Below are positions 45,359-53,025 of a DNA stretch of 64,000 bases, piece by piece. The translations under genes and the position numbers were made by a program. The stretch is taken from NCBI GenBank assembly GCA_018970025.1, contig JAGWXF010000003.1:124001-188000 (forward strand), read 5' to 3'. Source of the stretch: Actinomycetales bacterium (lineage in GTDB: Bacteria > Actinomycetota > Actinomycetes > S36-B12). The notes beneath the pieces were generated by a model. The model did no database searches. It was not told the origin of the DNA and saw nothing but the letters and a program-made list of their open reading frames with translations. The stretch's first letter is position 1, and each line of letters starts with the position of its first letter.

Positions 45359-45403
45359 CTGGCGAGCTGCTCCCCGCGCCGGCAACATAGCCTCGAAGTA
45401 GCC
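45359..45403 (-). pseudogene. Short HipA relic
   Basis: Fifteen codons reading GYFEAMLPARGAARQ, against GFFEAMLPEQGPARQ in the intact hipA nearby. Nothing recognisable of the gene remains around it. Suggests an older HipA copy lost at this site. Confidence 0.35.
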
Positions 45404-45578
45404 TGGGCCGCGGCTCTCTGCCGCTCGTCCTTCCCTTGACGGGGACGAAGGACGGACCGGATCCTCGTCCGAAAGCGCCTCGGCCTCCAATGGCCAGGAC
45501 ACCCCCGCGAGCGCGAGCCCCTCAATCGTTTAGACCACGGCGGCGACTGGTTCGTCGACGGCGACTTCGAACGGGCCC

Positions 45579-45914
45579 GTGATCGATCCCGGATGCCTCG
45601 CCTATATGAATCGGGAATGCGAGAACCAGCTCAACATCGCGCGGTGGGATGACTTCGCGAAGGAGCGCATCGCGGAGGGGGATGTCAACACAGAGGTCTC
45701 CCTCGGGGCCGGTGAGGGCGACGCCTGGACGGGGTACAGCGGTGACGTCGTGCCGCAGCAGTACGTCCTCCTCCTCGTCCGAGATCTCGTCACGACTGGA
45801 AACGTGGACGCGGAACCGAACCACATCACCTGCCCGGATGGATCCCCGGTCGCAGATCCGTCGCAGGAATGCCTCGTCGCCGCAGCAGGCAACTGGGGCA
45901 GCACGGACGGGTGA
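45579..45914 (+). CDS. Hypothetical Cys-containing protein, possibly truncated
   Basis: 111 aa from GTG 45579. Third codon positions are nearly all G or C on this strand, supporting real coding. Four Cys (GCLAYMNREC; ITCPDGSP; SQEC). The open frame continues upstream to about 45523 as a Thr/Ser/Ala-rich stretch like an exported protein's linker, but no signal peptide is found, so the 5' end may be missing. Not recognised. Confidence 0.4.
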   Translation: MIDPGCLAYMNRECENQLNIARWDDFAKERIAEGDVNTEVSLGAGEGDAWTGYSGDVVPQQYVLLLVRDLVTTGNVDAEPNHITCPDGSPVADPSQECLVAAAGNWGSTDG

Positions 45915-46018
45915 GTCCTGATCGGCTCTGCGGAAACCAGATTTCCCCATTCGATGACCCGGGCTGCCCAGATCAATCGTCGGCGCGAGCAACGGGACGG
46001 GCGGCTTCCCGAGCGTGC

Positions 46019-46065
46019 GGTGGGGCGGGTCGGGCTCGAACCGACGAGAACAGATGTTGAGTCTT
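46019..46065 (-). repeat. tRNA-Met 3'-end remnant A (putative attachment site)
   Basis: The first 29 bp are identical to the 3' end of the tRNA-Met gene at 61203-61279 (acceptor and T arm); the anticodon-side part is diverged with an indel. Same orientation as the tRNA. It cuts the XRE gene to its right. Followed by GCGCCCGCTG as in remnants B and C. Confidence 0.75.
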
Positions 46066-46497
46066 CTCGCGCCCGCTGGCGCCCGTCCGCCCAGGCATCG
46101 ACAAGGAGCGCTCCATCGACGAACTGCAGGATGTCCGCGGGCATTCCCTCCGCCAGCACCGCCTGGTAGGCCAGCAGTCGTTCGCTGCGATCGGCGAGGT
46201 TCCTCGGACGGCCCGACGGAGACCAGTCAACGTGCGGCGGAAGGACCACCGTCGCGAGCGCGGCCTCGACCGGCAGGCGCGGCAGCTGGTCAGGCACGAA
46301 GAACGGCTTGCCCCGCCGGTCGGCGTAACGCGTGAACACTGGGTCGGGCACCGACACCAGGTGCTGCCTATTCGCAACCAGGACACGCTCGAGGGTGTCC
46401 GGCGTGGGATTGCGCGACCCGCTCTTGTAGGCCGACAGCGTCGGGCGCGAAGTTCCCGCGCGCCTGGCTACCTCGGCCTGCGACGTGCCCGAGGCAC
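46058..46497 (-). pseudogene. XRE-family antitoxin-like gene, truncated at both ends
   Basis: Reads SGTSQAEVARRAGTSRPTLS (HTH), then a domain with RRGKPFFVPDQLPRLPVEAA and DILQFVDGALLVDAW as in XRE proteins that accompany nucleotidyltransferase toxins. The 5' end is replaced by an IS256 fragment and the 3' end breaks exactly at tRNA remnant A, where the frame runs into the tRNA sequence. Confidence 0.6.
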
Positions 46498-46611
46498 GCC
46501 GGGCCCGACCAGCTCGACCCAATCGGCCTTGGCCTGCTCGACGAGCCGCTCAGCGATCTGCAGATCAGTCAGCCTCGCGTACGAGGCCTCTTTCATGGAT
46601 TCAGTGCTCAT
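46498..46611 (-). pseudogene. IS256-family transposase, N-terminal fragment
   Basis: ATG 46611 begins MSTESMKEASYARLTDLQ and continues IAERLVEQAKADWVELVGPG, the N-terminus of IS256/mutator-type transposases. After GPG the sequence switches to the XRE gene. Only about 38 codons remain. Confidence 0.55.
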
Positions 46612-46661
46612 CCTGCTTCCCTCCCGCCAGGCTCCACACCCAGCGTGTCAGACGAAGCCAG

Positions 46662-47066
46662 TTACACCGAATTCCTGAAAGTCCCGAGGTAGGGCTGCAC
46701 CATCACCACCCGACCGTCGTCGAGCAGGGCACGCACATGCTCGACGATCGCCGTCTGGTCATCCGGAGCGCGATGGCGAAGCGTCTCGCGCGAGCCGCAG
46801 GAGCTGGCCGGCTTCACGACGACATCTCCTGCCACGTGCCCATGCGGATGCCACGAGGTCGGGTCGTCACCGGGTGTCAGGAATTGCGTCGGCGTCACCG
46901 GGATGCCGGCGCCCTCAAGCTCCTCGAGGTACCGCTTGTCGGTGTTCCAGCGCACGAGCTCGGGTCGGTTGAGGAGCAGGCTGACCGGGGATCAGCAGGC
47001 GGTCCTCGTGGTCCAGCTCGGGAAACTCCCGGCAGGTGGCAAGGGCGACGGTCCGGTCATGGGCAT
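46662..47066 (-). pseudogene. ATP-grasp protein, decayed
   Basis: One frame gives VALATCREFPELDHEDRLL, the start of RimK/glutathione-synthetase-like ATP-grasp proteins. After a jump in frame, VRWNTDKRYLEELEGAGIPV, then VVVKPASSCGSRET and VVMVQPYLG follow. About 60 residues expected between the parts are missing and the 3' half is gone. Confidence 0.55.
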
Positions 47067-47090
47067 GACGAGGACCGTAGCCCCACCTGA

Positions 47091-47483
47091 CTACTCCGTG
47101 ACGGTGAGGGCGATGTCTCGGGTCGCGCCGTCGGGGCCGGTCAGGGTCAGCGTGACGTCGCCGGGTGCCAGGCACGAGCCGCCCGGGTTGAACAGCGCAT
47201 CGCCGTCCTGCTTGGCCTGCTTGGCCTGCGTGACCTCGACGATCGCGGTGTCGCTGGAGTCGAGGGTGGCACCGGCCAGCTTGTCCTCGGCGACGATGAC
47301 ATCGAGGAAGTTGCCGACCTTGCAGGTCGCAGAGGTCTGATCCTCGGTGATGATCACGGGCGGCAGCATCTCGGCGGCTCCAGCATCGGCGGACGCGGCG
47401 GTGTCGGTGGACTCGCTGGACGACGAGCAGCCGGCGAGGACGGTCACGCCGAGAAGGGCGTCAGCGGTGCGCATGCGGGTCAT
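47091..47483 (-). CDS. Small lipoprotein, unknown function
   Basis: 130 aa. Lipobox LAGC near residue 19, a Ser/Asp/Ala linker, then a beta domain with two Cys (SATCKVG and GSCLAPG) ending VTLTLTGPDGATRDIALTV. GGAG precedes ATG 47483. Not recognised. Confidence 0.7.
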   Translation of the reverse strand: MTRMRTADALLGVTVLAGCSSSSESTDTAASADAGAAEMLPPVIITEDQTSATCKVGNFLDVIVAEDKLAGATLDSSDTAIVEVTQAKQAKQDGDALFNPGGSCLAPGDVTLTLTGPDGATRDIALTVTE

Positions 47484-47657
47484 AGGGTGCTCCGTGGTTT
47501 CGAGGTGCGGGTTCCCGCCACGGGCACTCTCGTCAGACGCAAGGCTAGGGGACGCGGGCCCGGCGATGCCGTGCCGGTCGGGGTGTAGTGGTGACTGCCG
47601 TCACGGGAGGACCGCTCTATCTCCTACAGCCTGGACCTGCCCACGTGCCTGCGCTGA

Positions 47658-48032
47658 TCATCCAGCCAGAAGCTGAGAGACCCGCTGGGCGGACACCCCC
47701 AGGATCACTGCAGCATCACGACCCGACACCCCGACCTGCTCGACCAGATCGCGAGCCGCTTGACGCGAGGCAGCGGCCGCTTCCTGCTGTCGCACAGCCA
47801 GGTCCGCAACGGCAGCCTTGGCGGCCGCGATCTCTCGGGCGAGCTCCGGCTCCAACTCGACCTCAAGTTCGATCTCGATGGCATCCTCAGCGGCCCCGGT
47901 CATCACCACAACGAGATCAGCGGCCATCGAGCGCGCCTCAGCAAGATTGCGTCCCTGAGTGACGCCCACGCCCTCGATCTCCACGACCCACCACCGACCC
48001 TCACGAGTCGCGGTCGCGACGACCATCGTCAT
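47658..48032 (-). CDS. hicB: HicB-family antitoxin
   Basis: 124 aa from ATG 48032, which overlaps the hicA stop (ATGA). N-terminal partial RNase-H-like fold as in HicB (REGRWWVVEIEGVGVTQGRN; AEARSMAADL); acidic middle; C-terminal helix-turn-helix (SGRDAAVILGVSAQRVSQLL). Neutralises HicA and binds the operon promoter. Confidence 0.8.
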   Translation of the reverse strand: MTMVVATATREGRWWVVEIEGVGVTQGRNLAEARSMAADLVVVMTGAAEDAIEIELEVELEPELAREIAAAKAAVADLAVRQQEAAAASRQAARDLVEQVGVSGRDAAVILGVSAQRVSQLLAG

Positions 48033-48229
48033 GAGAGCCATCCCTTCGGCAAGCACGGCAGCTGCTTGACCAGGCTATTGAGGACCCCGGCAGTGACCTC
48101 GGTGTGTGACACAGGTACTGGCGCCATATGTCCGCCGCACGGACAGCGATACACGGCGTGGCGGCCGTGCGAACGCACCTGTTCACATCCGGCGGCCGTC
48201 AATGCCGCGATGACCTTGCGGGTCTTCAT
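48029..48229 (-). CDS. hicA: HicA-family mRNA interferase toxin
   Basis: 66 aa from ATG 48229 (MKTRKVIAALTAAGCEQVRS). Small double-stranded-RNA-binding-like fold; the catalytic His is expected in SHGRHAVYRC. Two Cys in RCPCGGH are an unusual addition. Toxin gene precedes antitoxin, the normal hicAB order. Confidence 0.82.
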   Translation of the reverse strand: MKTRKVIAALTAAGCEQVRSHGRHAVYRCPCGGHMAPVPVSHTEVTAGVLNSLVKQLPCLPKGWLS

Positions 48230-48246
48230 TGGCTTCACGAGTATGA

Positions 48247-48286
48247 ATCTATCCCCCCTAGATGTCAAGATCAAGGGGGGATAGAT
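48247..48286. promoter_or_regulatory. 12-bp perfect inverted repeat before hicA
   Basis: Arms ATCTATCCCCCC and GGGGGGATAGAT around a 16-nt spacer, 18 bp upstream of hicA. Likely operator for HicB; could also form a hairpin. Confidence 0.6.
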
Positions 48287-48298
48287 GAATCCAGCTGC

Positions 48299-48448
48299 CT
48301 AGACCTCCGCGGCGCCGTTCGTCTCGTCCAGACGCCCCAGCATCTCCACGCGGGCCTCATGCCGGCCACCGTCGAACGGGGTCGCCAGGAACACGCCCAG
48401 GGCCTCGATCCCGACGAGGGAGTCAGGGGCGGGCACTTGGTGATCGCG
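48299..48448 (-). pseudogene. RpiB/LacAB-type sugar-phosphate isomerase, C-terminal relic
   Basis: Reads GVFLATPFDGGRHEARVEML near its end, as in the C-terminus of ribose-5-phosphate isomerase B proteins. The N-terminal part is absent. Confidence 0.4.
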
Positions 48449-48528
48449 CTGGTCTGCATCTGCTGGGTCGACCTTTGGCGCGGCGCCGCCCACGTCACAC
48501 GTGGTGTCACCGGTAATGCCATCCTGGA

Positions 48529-48732
48529 ATGGCCTTGACCGTCCGGCTCTCGACAGAGGAGCAGGAAGCCCTCGCAACACAGGCTGAGCGCAGCGGTCCG
48601 TCGCACAACAAGGTGCTTCGGGCCGCTCTGCGGGACTACGTGGAGCGCCAATCGCGAGCCGAACTGCTTGTCCAGGTCATGGACCAAGGATGGCCGCCCT
48701 TGGCTGAGGCGCTTGAGCGTCTCGGTCAGTGA
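48529..48732 (+). CDS. Ribbon-helix-helix antitoxin (partner of Doc)
   Basis: 67 aa: ALTVRLSTEEQEALATQAER (strand and first helix) and SHNKVLRAALRDYVER, an RHH fold. The gene overlaps doc by 4 bp (GTGA). Such RHH proteins replace Phd as the partner of Doc-type toxins in many actinobacteria. Confidence 0.78.
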   Translation: MALTVRLSTEEQEALATQAERSGPSHNKVLRAALRDYVERQSRAELLVQVMDQGWPPLAEALERLGQ

Positions 48733-49106
48733 TCTTTCTCGATTACGGCGATCATCTCGCTATCGCCACGCGTGTCCTGGGCGCCCCACCGCTCGTGCGC
48801 GACGCTGGGTTGCTCGAGTCGGCAGCCTTTCGCCCTCAGGCGAGTGTGTTCGGGTCGGATGCCTACCCCTCGATCCACGAGAAGGCCGGTGCCCTCATGG
48901 AATCGCTCGCCCGCAACCACACGCTCATCGACGGCAACGAGCGACTGGCGCTTACCGCCGTAATCGTCTTCCTCGGTATCAACGGACGACGACTTGCCGC
49001 CACGAACGACGAGGCGTACGACTTCACCATCGAAGTGGCGACCCGATCCTTCGCCGACGTCTCGGCTATCGCGCGACGCCTGGAGCACATGACGGTTCCC
49101 CGCTAG
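48729..49106 (+). CDS. doc: Doc-type (death on curing) toxin with altered Fic motif
   Basis: 125 aa from GTG 48729. Doc fold with the Fic-motif region NHTLIDGNERLAL. The usual ending is G/A-N-K-R; here the Lys is Glu, so the ATP-phosphate-binding Lys is missing. Doc phosphorylates EF-Tu. The change may inactivate the toxin or change its chemistry. Confidence 0.82.
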   Translation: MIFLDYGDHLAIATRVLGAPPLVRDAGLLESAAFRPQASVFGSDAYPSIHEKAGALMESLARNHTLIDGNERLALTAVIVFLGINGRRLAATNDEAYDFTIEVATRSFADVSAIARRLEHMTVPR

Positions 49107-49340
49107 CCCAGGGAAGAGCGCTCGCGGACGGCCCGCGCGCGAGCGTGCCGGCGGGCTCCCTCGACGGGCTTTCGCGTTGCACATCGCCGTCCAGTTGCGT
49201 CCTGCCGCGATGACCAGGACGACGAGACCGAGCCCGTCGAGCATGAAGGCCGCCAGACCTGCTACGACCATCAGGCGGAGCCACGTCATCCAACTGCCGC
49301 AGCCAAGTCGCGACGCGCTGGGCGAAGCCACGCAAAGAAG

Positions 49341-49388
49341 TGGTGGGGTGGGTCGGGCTCGAACCGGCGACGACCAGATCATGAGTCC
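49341..49388 (-). repeat. tRNA-Met 3'-end remnant B (putative attachment site)
   Basis: 48 bp matching the tRNA-Met 3' half from CCA to the anticodon loop, with three substitutions. Followed by GGCGCCCGCTG. Lies between doc and the AbiE pair. The stretch 49107-49340 holds no gene I can support. Confidence 0.85.
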
Positions 49389-49476
49389 TGCCGGCGCCCG
49401 CTGAAGCCCGCTTGATACCCCTCGAACCCCGTCGCACCCGCTGGACCACGGGCTCCGGCCCATGAGTACAGCCGGG

Positions 49477-49523
49477 TTGACATGCGGTGTGGCTAACGTA
49501 ACGATTGTCGTAACGTTAGCCAC
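49477..49523 (+). promoter_or_regulatory. AbiE promoter and operator
   Basis: TTGACA (49477-49482), 17-bp spacer, then AACGAT (49500-49505). A 35-bp inverted repeat (49489-49523) with arms GTGGCTAACGTAACGA and its complement, one mismatch, covers the -10 region. Fits autorepression by the AbiEi N-terminal HTH. Confidence 0.7.
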
Positions 49524-49535
49524 TAGTGAGGTTCG

Positions 49536-50327
49536 ATGCCGGCAGCAAGCGATCTGGCGGATTGGCTCTTGGCACATGGCCGCAGTGCCGTGACCACGCA
49601 CGAGGCCGCCCAGATTCTAGGCGTGCCCAAAGAGCAGGTCCGGGTACGCCTGAACGCCGCCGTGCATGCCGGAAGACTGTTCAGCCCAGGTAGGGGGCTG
49701 TGGGTGGCGATCCCCGCGAAGTACCGGACCTGGGGCGCTCCCCCAGCCGTGGAGTTCATCGACCAGTTGATGACGCACCTCGGACGCGACTACTACGTGG
49801 GGTGGCTGTCAGCGGCCGAGATCCACGGCGCCGCCCACCAGCGTCCGCAGGCACTGCAGGTCGCCGTCGATAGACCTGTTCAGGATCGATCCTTCGGCCG
49901 GGCGCACCTGAGGTTCGCTCGGCAATCGCGCGCCAACAAGCTCCCGCGGCAGCGTCACAACGTGGAATCGGGACACGTGTGGGTATCGACCCCTGACCTG
50001 ACGGCGGTGGATCTCGTCGACCGGCCGGAACTCGGCGGCGGGCTGAGCAACGTCGCCACCGTGCTGTTCGACCTGACCGAGGCAACTGGGCTTGATCCGG
50101 AGAACCTTGCCCAGTTGTCCAGCGGCTTCTCATCCACCGCCGTGCGCCGTCTCGGCTACCTCCTCGACCTCGTCCAGGCACCCGTGGACACCATGCCTGT
50201 GGAACTCGCGGCCAAGGCCATGCCGCTGCCCAGGCCGGCGCTACTCGACCCTCGTCTTCCCCGCCACGGGCCAATCGATCCCCGCTGGGGGCTCGTCGTC
50301 AACACGGATGTGGAGCCGGACCTGTGA
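49536..50327 (+). CDS. abiEi: AbiEi-family type IV antitoxin
   Basis: 263 aa. N-terminal winged helix (VTTHEAAQILGVPKEQVRVRL) followed by the AbiEi domain (YYVGWLSAAEIHGAAHQRPQ; VSTPDLTAVDLV). Represses the operon and counters AbiEii. GAGG lies 4-5 nt before ATG 49536. Overlaps abiEii by 4 bp. Confidence 0.88.
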   Translation: MPAASDLADWLLAHGRSAVTTHEAAQILGVPKEQVRVRLNAAVHAGRLFSPGRGLWVAIPAKYRTWGAPPAVEFIDQLMTHLGRDYYVGWLSAAEIHGAAHQRPQALQVAVDRPVQDRSFGRAHLRFARQSRANKLPRQRHNVESGHVWVSTPDLTAVDLVDRPELGGGLSNVATVLFDLTEATGLDPENLAQLSSGFSSTAVRRLGYLLDLVQAPVDTMPVELAAKAMPLPRPALLDPRLPRHGPIDPRWGLVVNTDVEPDL

Positions 50328-51106
50328 TCCCGGCCGCGTTCGTGACCGCCTGGAGCGCCCGCGGGCCGTGGGCCACCCCCGCCCAGGTCGAACAGGACCT
50401 GCTGCTCAGTCGCGTCCTGATAGAGATATACCAGGACGACTACCTCAGCAACGAACTCGTCTTTCGCGGGGGCACCTGCCTGCACAAGCTGCACTTGCCC
50501 AGTCCGCGCCGCTACAGCGAGGACCTCGACTTCGTTCGTACGACCTCGTCTGGGATCGCACCGCTGACCAAGGCCGTGACCACGCTCGGTGAACGCCTCG
50601 GATTCGACGTGTCCACCCGCATCAGCCAGCACCCCAAGATCTACCTGCGCACCGCCGCAGCCGACGGCACCACACTGCGGATCAAGGTGGAGATCAACAC
50701 CCACGAGCGCTCACCGGGCCGGCCCCTCATCTCCAGGCCACATGTCGTCGAATCGCCCTGGTGGTCAGGCCAAGGAGACATCATCACCTTCACGCCGGCC
50801 GAACTCGTCTCGACCAAGATCCGTGCCCTCTTCCAGCGCAAGAAGGGCCGCGACCTGTTCGACCTCTGGCTCGCCCTCACCGAACTCAACCTCGATCCCG
50901 ACGACATCCTCGAGGCTTACCTGACGTACGCGCCACCTGGCCTCACGGCGACGCGAGCCATCGCTGACATGCAGACGAAGATGCTCGATCCGACCTTCCG
51001 CACCGACATCGCACCCCTGGTCGACCCCTGGCCCAGCGACTACGACATCGACACCGCCGGACAACTCGTGACCGATCTCCTGCTGAGCCGGCTCCCTCGC
51101 TCATGA
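50324..51106 (+). CDS. abiEii: AbiEii-family nucleotidyltransferase toxin
   Basis: 260 aa. GGTCLHKL and RYSEDLDFV are the nucleotidyltransferase motifs (GSx10DxD type); KIRALFQRKKGRDLFDLW is the second conserved block. AbiEii/MenT-type toxins add nucleotides to tRNA acceptor stems and cause growth arrest, including in phage defence. GTG start overlapping the AbiEi stop. Confidence 0.9.
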   Translation: MIPAAFVTAWSARGPWATPAQVEQDLLLSRVLIEIYQDDYLSNELVFRGGTCLHKLHLPSPRRYSEDLDFVRTTSSGIAPLTKAVTTLGERLGFDVSTRISQHPKIYLRTAAADGTTLRIKVEINTHERSPGRPLISRPHVVESPWWSGQGDIITFTPAELVSTKIRALFQRKKGRDLFDLWLALTELNLDPDDILEAYLTYAPPGLTATRAIADMQTKMLDPTFRTDIAPLVDPWPSDYDIDTAGQLVTDLLLSRLPRS

Positions 51107-51229
51107 CCACGCCAACATCGGCTGGCCTGGCGAACAGGTCCTGCCGCCCTTCCGCGTGCAACAGGCGTGCAATGGTGCGAGGGGTCGACCTGGCTCATGG
51201 GGGCACGCGACCTTGGAGCGAGAAGGCAC

Positions 51230-51254
51230 AAACCCGTTGCCGTGCAACGGGTTT
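51230..51254 (+). terminator. Hairpin after abiEii
   Basis: Perfect 11-bp stem (arms AAACCCGTTGC / GCAACGGGTTT) with a 3-nt loop, ending 5 bp before tRNA remnant C. No T run. Confidence 0.65.
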
Positions 51255-51258
51255 CCTC

Positions 51259-51306
51259 GGTGGGTCGGGTCGGGCTCGAACCGACGACGACCAGATCATG
51301 AGTTCT
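51259..51306 (-). repeat. tRNA-Met 3'-end remnant C (putative attachment site)
   Basis: Matches the tRNA-Met 3' half with two substitutions up to the anticodon loop; followed by GCGCCCGCTG. Only 30 bp from the stop codon of the second hipA. Confidence 0.85.
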
Positions 51307-51335
51307 GCCCGCGCCCGCTGATGACGACTTAAGCC

Positions 51336-52601
51336 CTAAGTCAGGGCGTACGGGGGCAGGACCGTCGTGCCGAACAGACTGTCGGCTTGCTCACGCGTCA
51401 GCCCGACCTCGTCTGCGACATCACGCCATGACTCGGCTATCACGTCAATCTGCCGGTCGAAGATCTCGGCGGCCTCGCGGCCGCTGAGGTTGTACTCACC
51501 GGCTGCCTTCACGCAAGTGCTCCGCGTGCTGGCCCGGTCACCGTTCTGATCGGGAGTTGGCGCGCGGCCGATGTCCATGGCCTGGCGAGCCTCATAGGAC
51601 GTGCGCAGATGCGGCAGCAGGTCGTACGCGGGAGTCAACTGGAGGTGGCTTCCATCCCAGAATGCGGCGTGGTTGCGGGCGTGGTCATCAATGTTGGTGA
51701 TCAGTATGTTGAAGGCGATCCGCTCGAACAGGGTGCGGCCAAGGCCGGTTCCTGATGGCGCGTGCCTGCGCAGCACGTCCATCAGTTCGGGATAGCTCGA
51801 CCAGCGCGCCCCCAGAAAGTCGTCGAACCCGAGCATCGTCAGCGCGGACACCATCATGCGCCGGGCTCCGTCTCCAGGTCGGTCAAAGCGTCGCACCAGC
51901 AGCACGTCGCGTCCACCGGCAGTTGCAACCCGCACCTCGGGGACGTCAATGCCCACTCGCGCGGCCAGTCGCATCCCGGCCGCCTCGGCCTTGACTACGG
52001 GGTACAGGTCGGTCGACAGGGAGAACTTCGCCACCCACTCGCCGCCGTCTTCGTCGATGATGACCGCCTTCGGCCGAGCACCGCCAATTGCGGTGCCGTA
52101 CTGCAGCGCTTCGGCAAGTTCCGGTGACAGCGTGCCGGCGACCAGATCCTGCGCCGCTGTGTGCAGTTCGACCAGGGACGCGCCGCTCGAACGCGCCGTG
52201 TACGTTTCCGCACTGGACTGAAGGTCCAGCCCACCGACGCGATTGGACCCAGACTCCAGAAGGTACGTGAGCGTGTCCAGCTCGACATCTGCTGCCGCAC
52301 TGCCACGTCTGCCAGTGAGGCGCGTGATGATCACCCGCTGCCCCCAGGAATCAGGACTGGCGTCCTTCAAGGCACCTGCGATGGTCATGCTCTCGCGGGG
52401 TGGGATCCATCCCCGACGCAGTGGCAGTTCCGGCTCGTACAAGCTGACGGCGGCTGGGTTCTCCAGGTAGGCCAGCAGGTAGCGAAACTGGTAGCGCCCT
52501 TCGCGAGCAGCCACCTGCCCCACCGGGACGGGTGTGCGTGATCCGGGCAGCCACGCCCACACGTAGCCGGCTCGCGGAACCGGCGGGGATGCGGTGGCCA
52601 T
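51336..52601 (-). CDS. HipA-family kinase toxin, second type
   Basis: 421 aa. GGARPKAVI (P-loop-like), GEWVAKF (ATP-binding Lys), NILITNIDDHARNHAAF (catalytic Asp near 303) and PAYDLLPH (metal Asp near 325). Little overall likeness to the HipA at 43625, so a separate lineage. ATG 52601 shares one base with the antitoxin stop (TAATG). Confidence 0.9.
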   Translation of the reverse strand: MATASPPVPRAGYVWAWLPGSRTPVPVGQVAAREGRYQFRYLLAYLENPAAVSLYEPELPLRRGWIPPRESMTIAGALKDASPDSWGQRVIITRLTGRRGSAAADVELDTLTYLLESGSNRVGGLDLQSSAETYTARSSGASLVELHTAAQDLVAGTLSPELAEALQYGTAIGGARPKAVIIDEDGGEWVAKFSLSTDLYPVVKAEAAGMRLAARVGIDVPEVRVATAGGRDVLLVRRFDRPGDGARRMMVSALTMLGFDDFLGARWSSYPELMDVLRRHAPSGTGLGRTLFERIAFNILITNIDDHARNHAAFWDGSHLQLTPAYDLLPHLRTSYEARQAMDIGRAPTPDQNGDRASTRSTCVKAAGEYNLSGREAAEIFDRQIDVIAESWRDVADEVGLTREQADSLFGTTVLPPYALT

Positions 52602-52933
52602 TAGAAGCCTTCCTCGTCGTCAAGCACCGTCCGGTCTGGGCCAGGGGTCAGGGCCGGGAGCAGGGCGAGCGTGTCCTCCCCTGCGCGTCGGGCGCGGACA
52701 AGCTCATCGCCTTCCAGCCCAAACAGGCGGACACCGACGAGGTCGGCGTAGGCGAAGACGGTCCCCACCTTGACCGTCGGCCTGCCCAGCTCGACAGCTC
52801 GCACCGTTCGCGGGTTGACCCCGAGGCGCGCCGCCGTGTCCTCAATGCTCCACTCGAGGACGCGACGCCTGAGCTCGATGCGCGTTCCGAGGGTCCCAAG
52901 GGCGGCAGCCGCTGTCCGCGACATCGACGTCAT
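52601..52933 (-). CDS. XRE-family antitoxin for second HipA
   Basis: 110 aa from ATG 52933 (GAGAGG 8 nt upstream). Helix-turn-helix SIEDTAARLGVNPRTVRAVE, then TVKVGTVFAYADLVGVRLFG. Binds the palindromes upstream and HipA. Confidence 0.83.
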   Translation of the reverse strand: MTSMSRTAAAALGTLGTRIELRRRVLEWSIEDTAARLGVNPRTVRAVELGRPTVKVGTVFAYADLVGVRLFGLEGDELVRARRAGEDTLALLPALTPGPDRTVLDDEEGF

Positions 52934-52950
52934 GCTCATCGCCTCTCTGA

Positions 52951-52970
52951 GTCTGTACTGTAATACAGAC
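52951..52970. promoter_or_regulatory. Palindromic operator of second hip operon
   Basis: GTCTGTACTGTAATACAGAC, arms GTCTGTA/TACAGAC. A weaker related element (GTGTACTACAC) follows at about 52986-52996. The AT-rich gap is shared with the ORF at 53026. Confidence 0.6.
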
Positions 52971-53025
52971 ATCTGCCTTTGGCTGTGTACTACACTACAG
53001 TATTCAGTCGCTCGTCGACAGGGCG

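Noticed and set aside
45522-45992. 156-codon minus-strand ORF
   Set aside because: The opposite frame (45579-45914) has the strong G/C third-position bias expected of coding sequence here.
49107-49340. Minus-strand frame with a hydrophobic stretch (MVVAGLAAFMLDGLGLVV) between doc and remnant B
   Set aside because: One possible membrane helix, but no ribosome site, no clear start, and it runs into the doc gene and tRNA remnant; cannot be supported.
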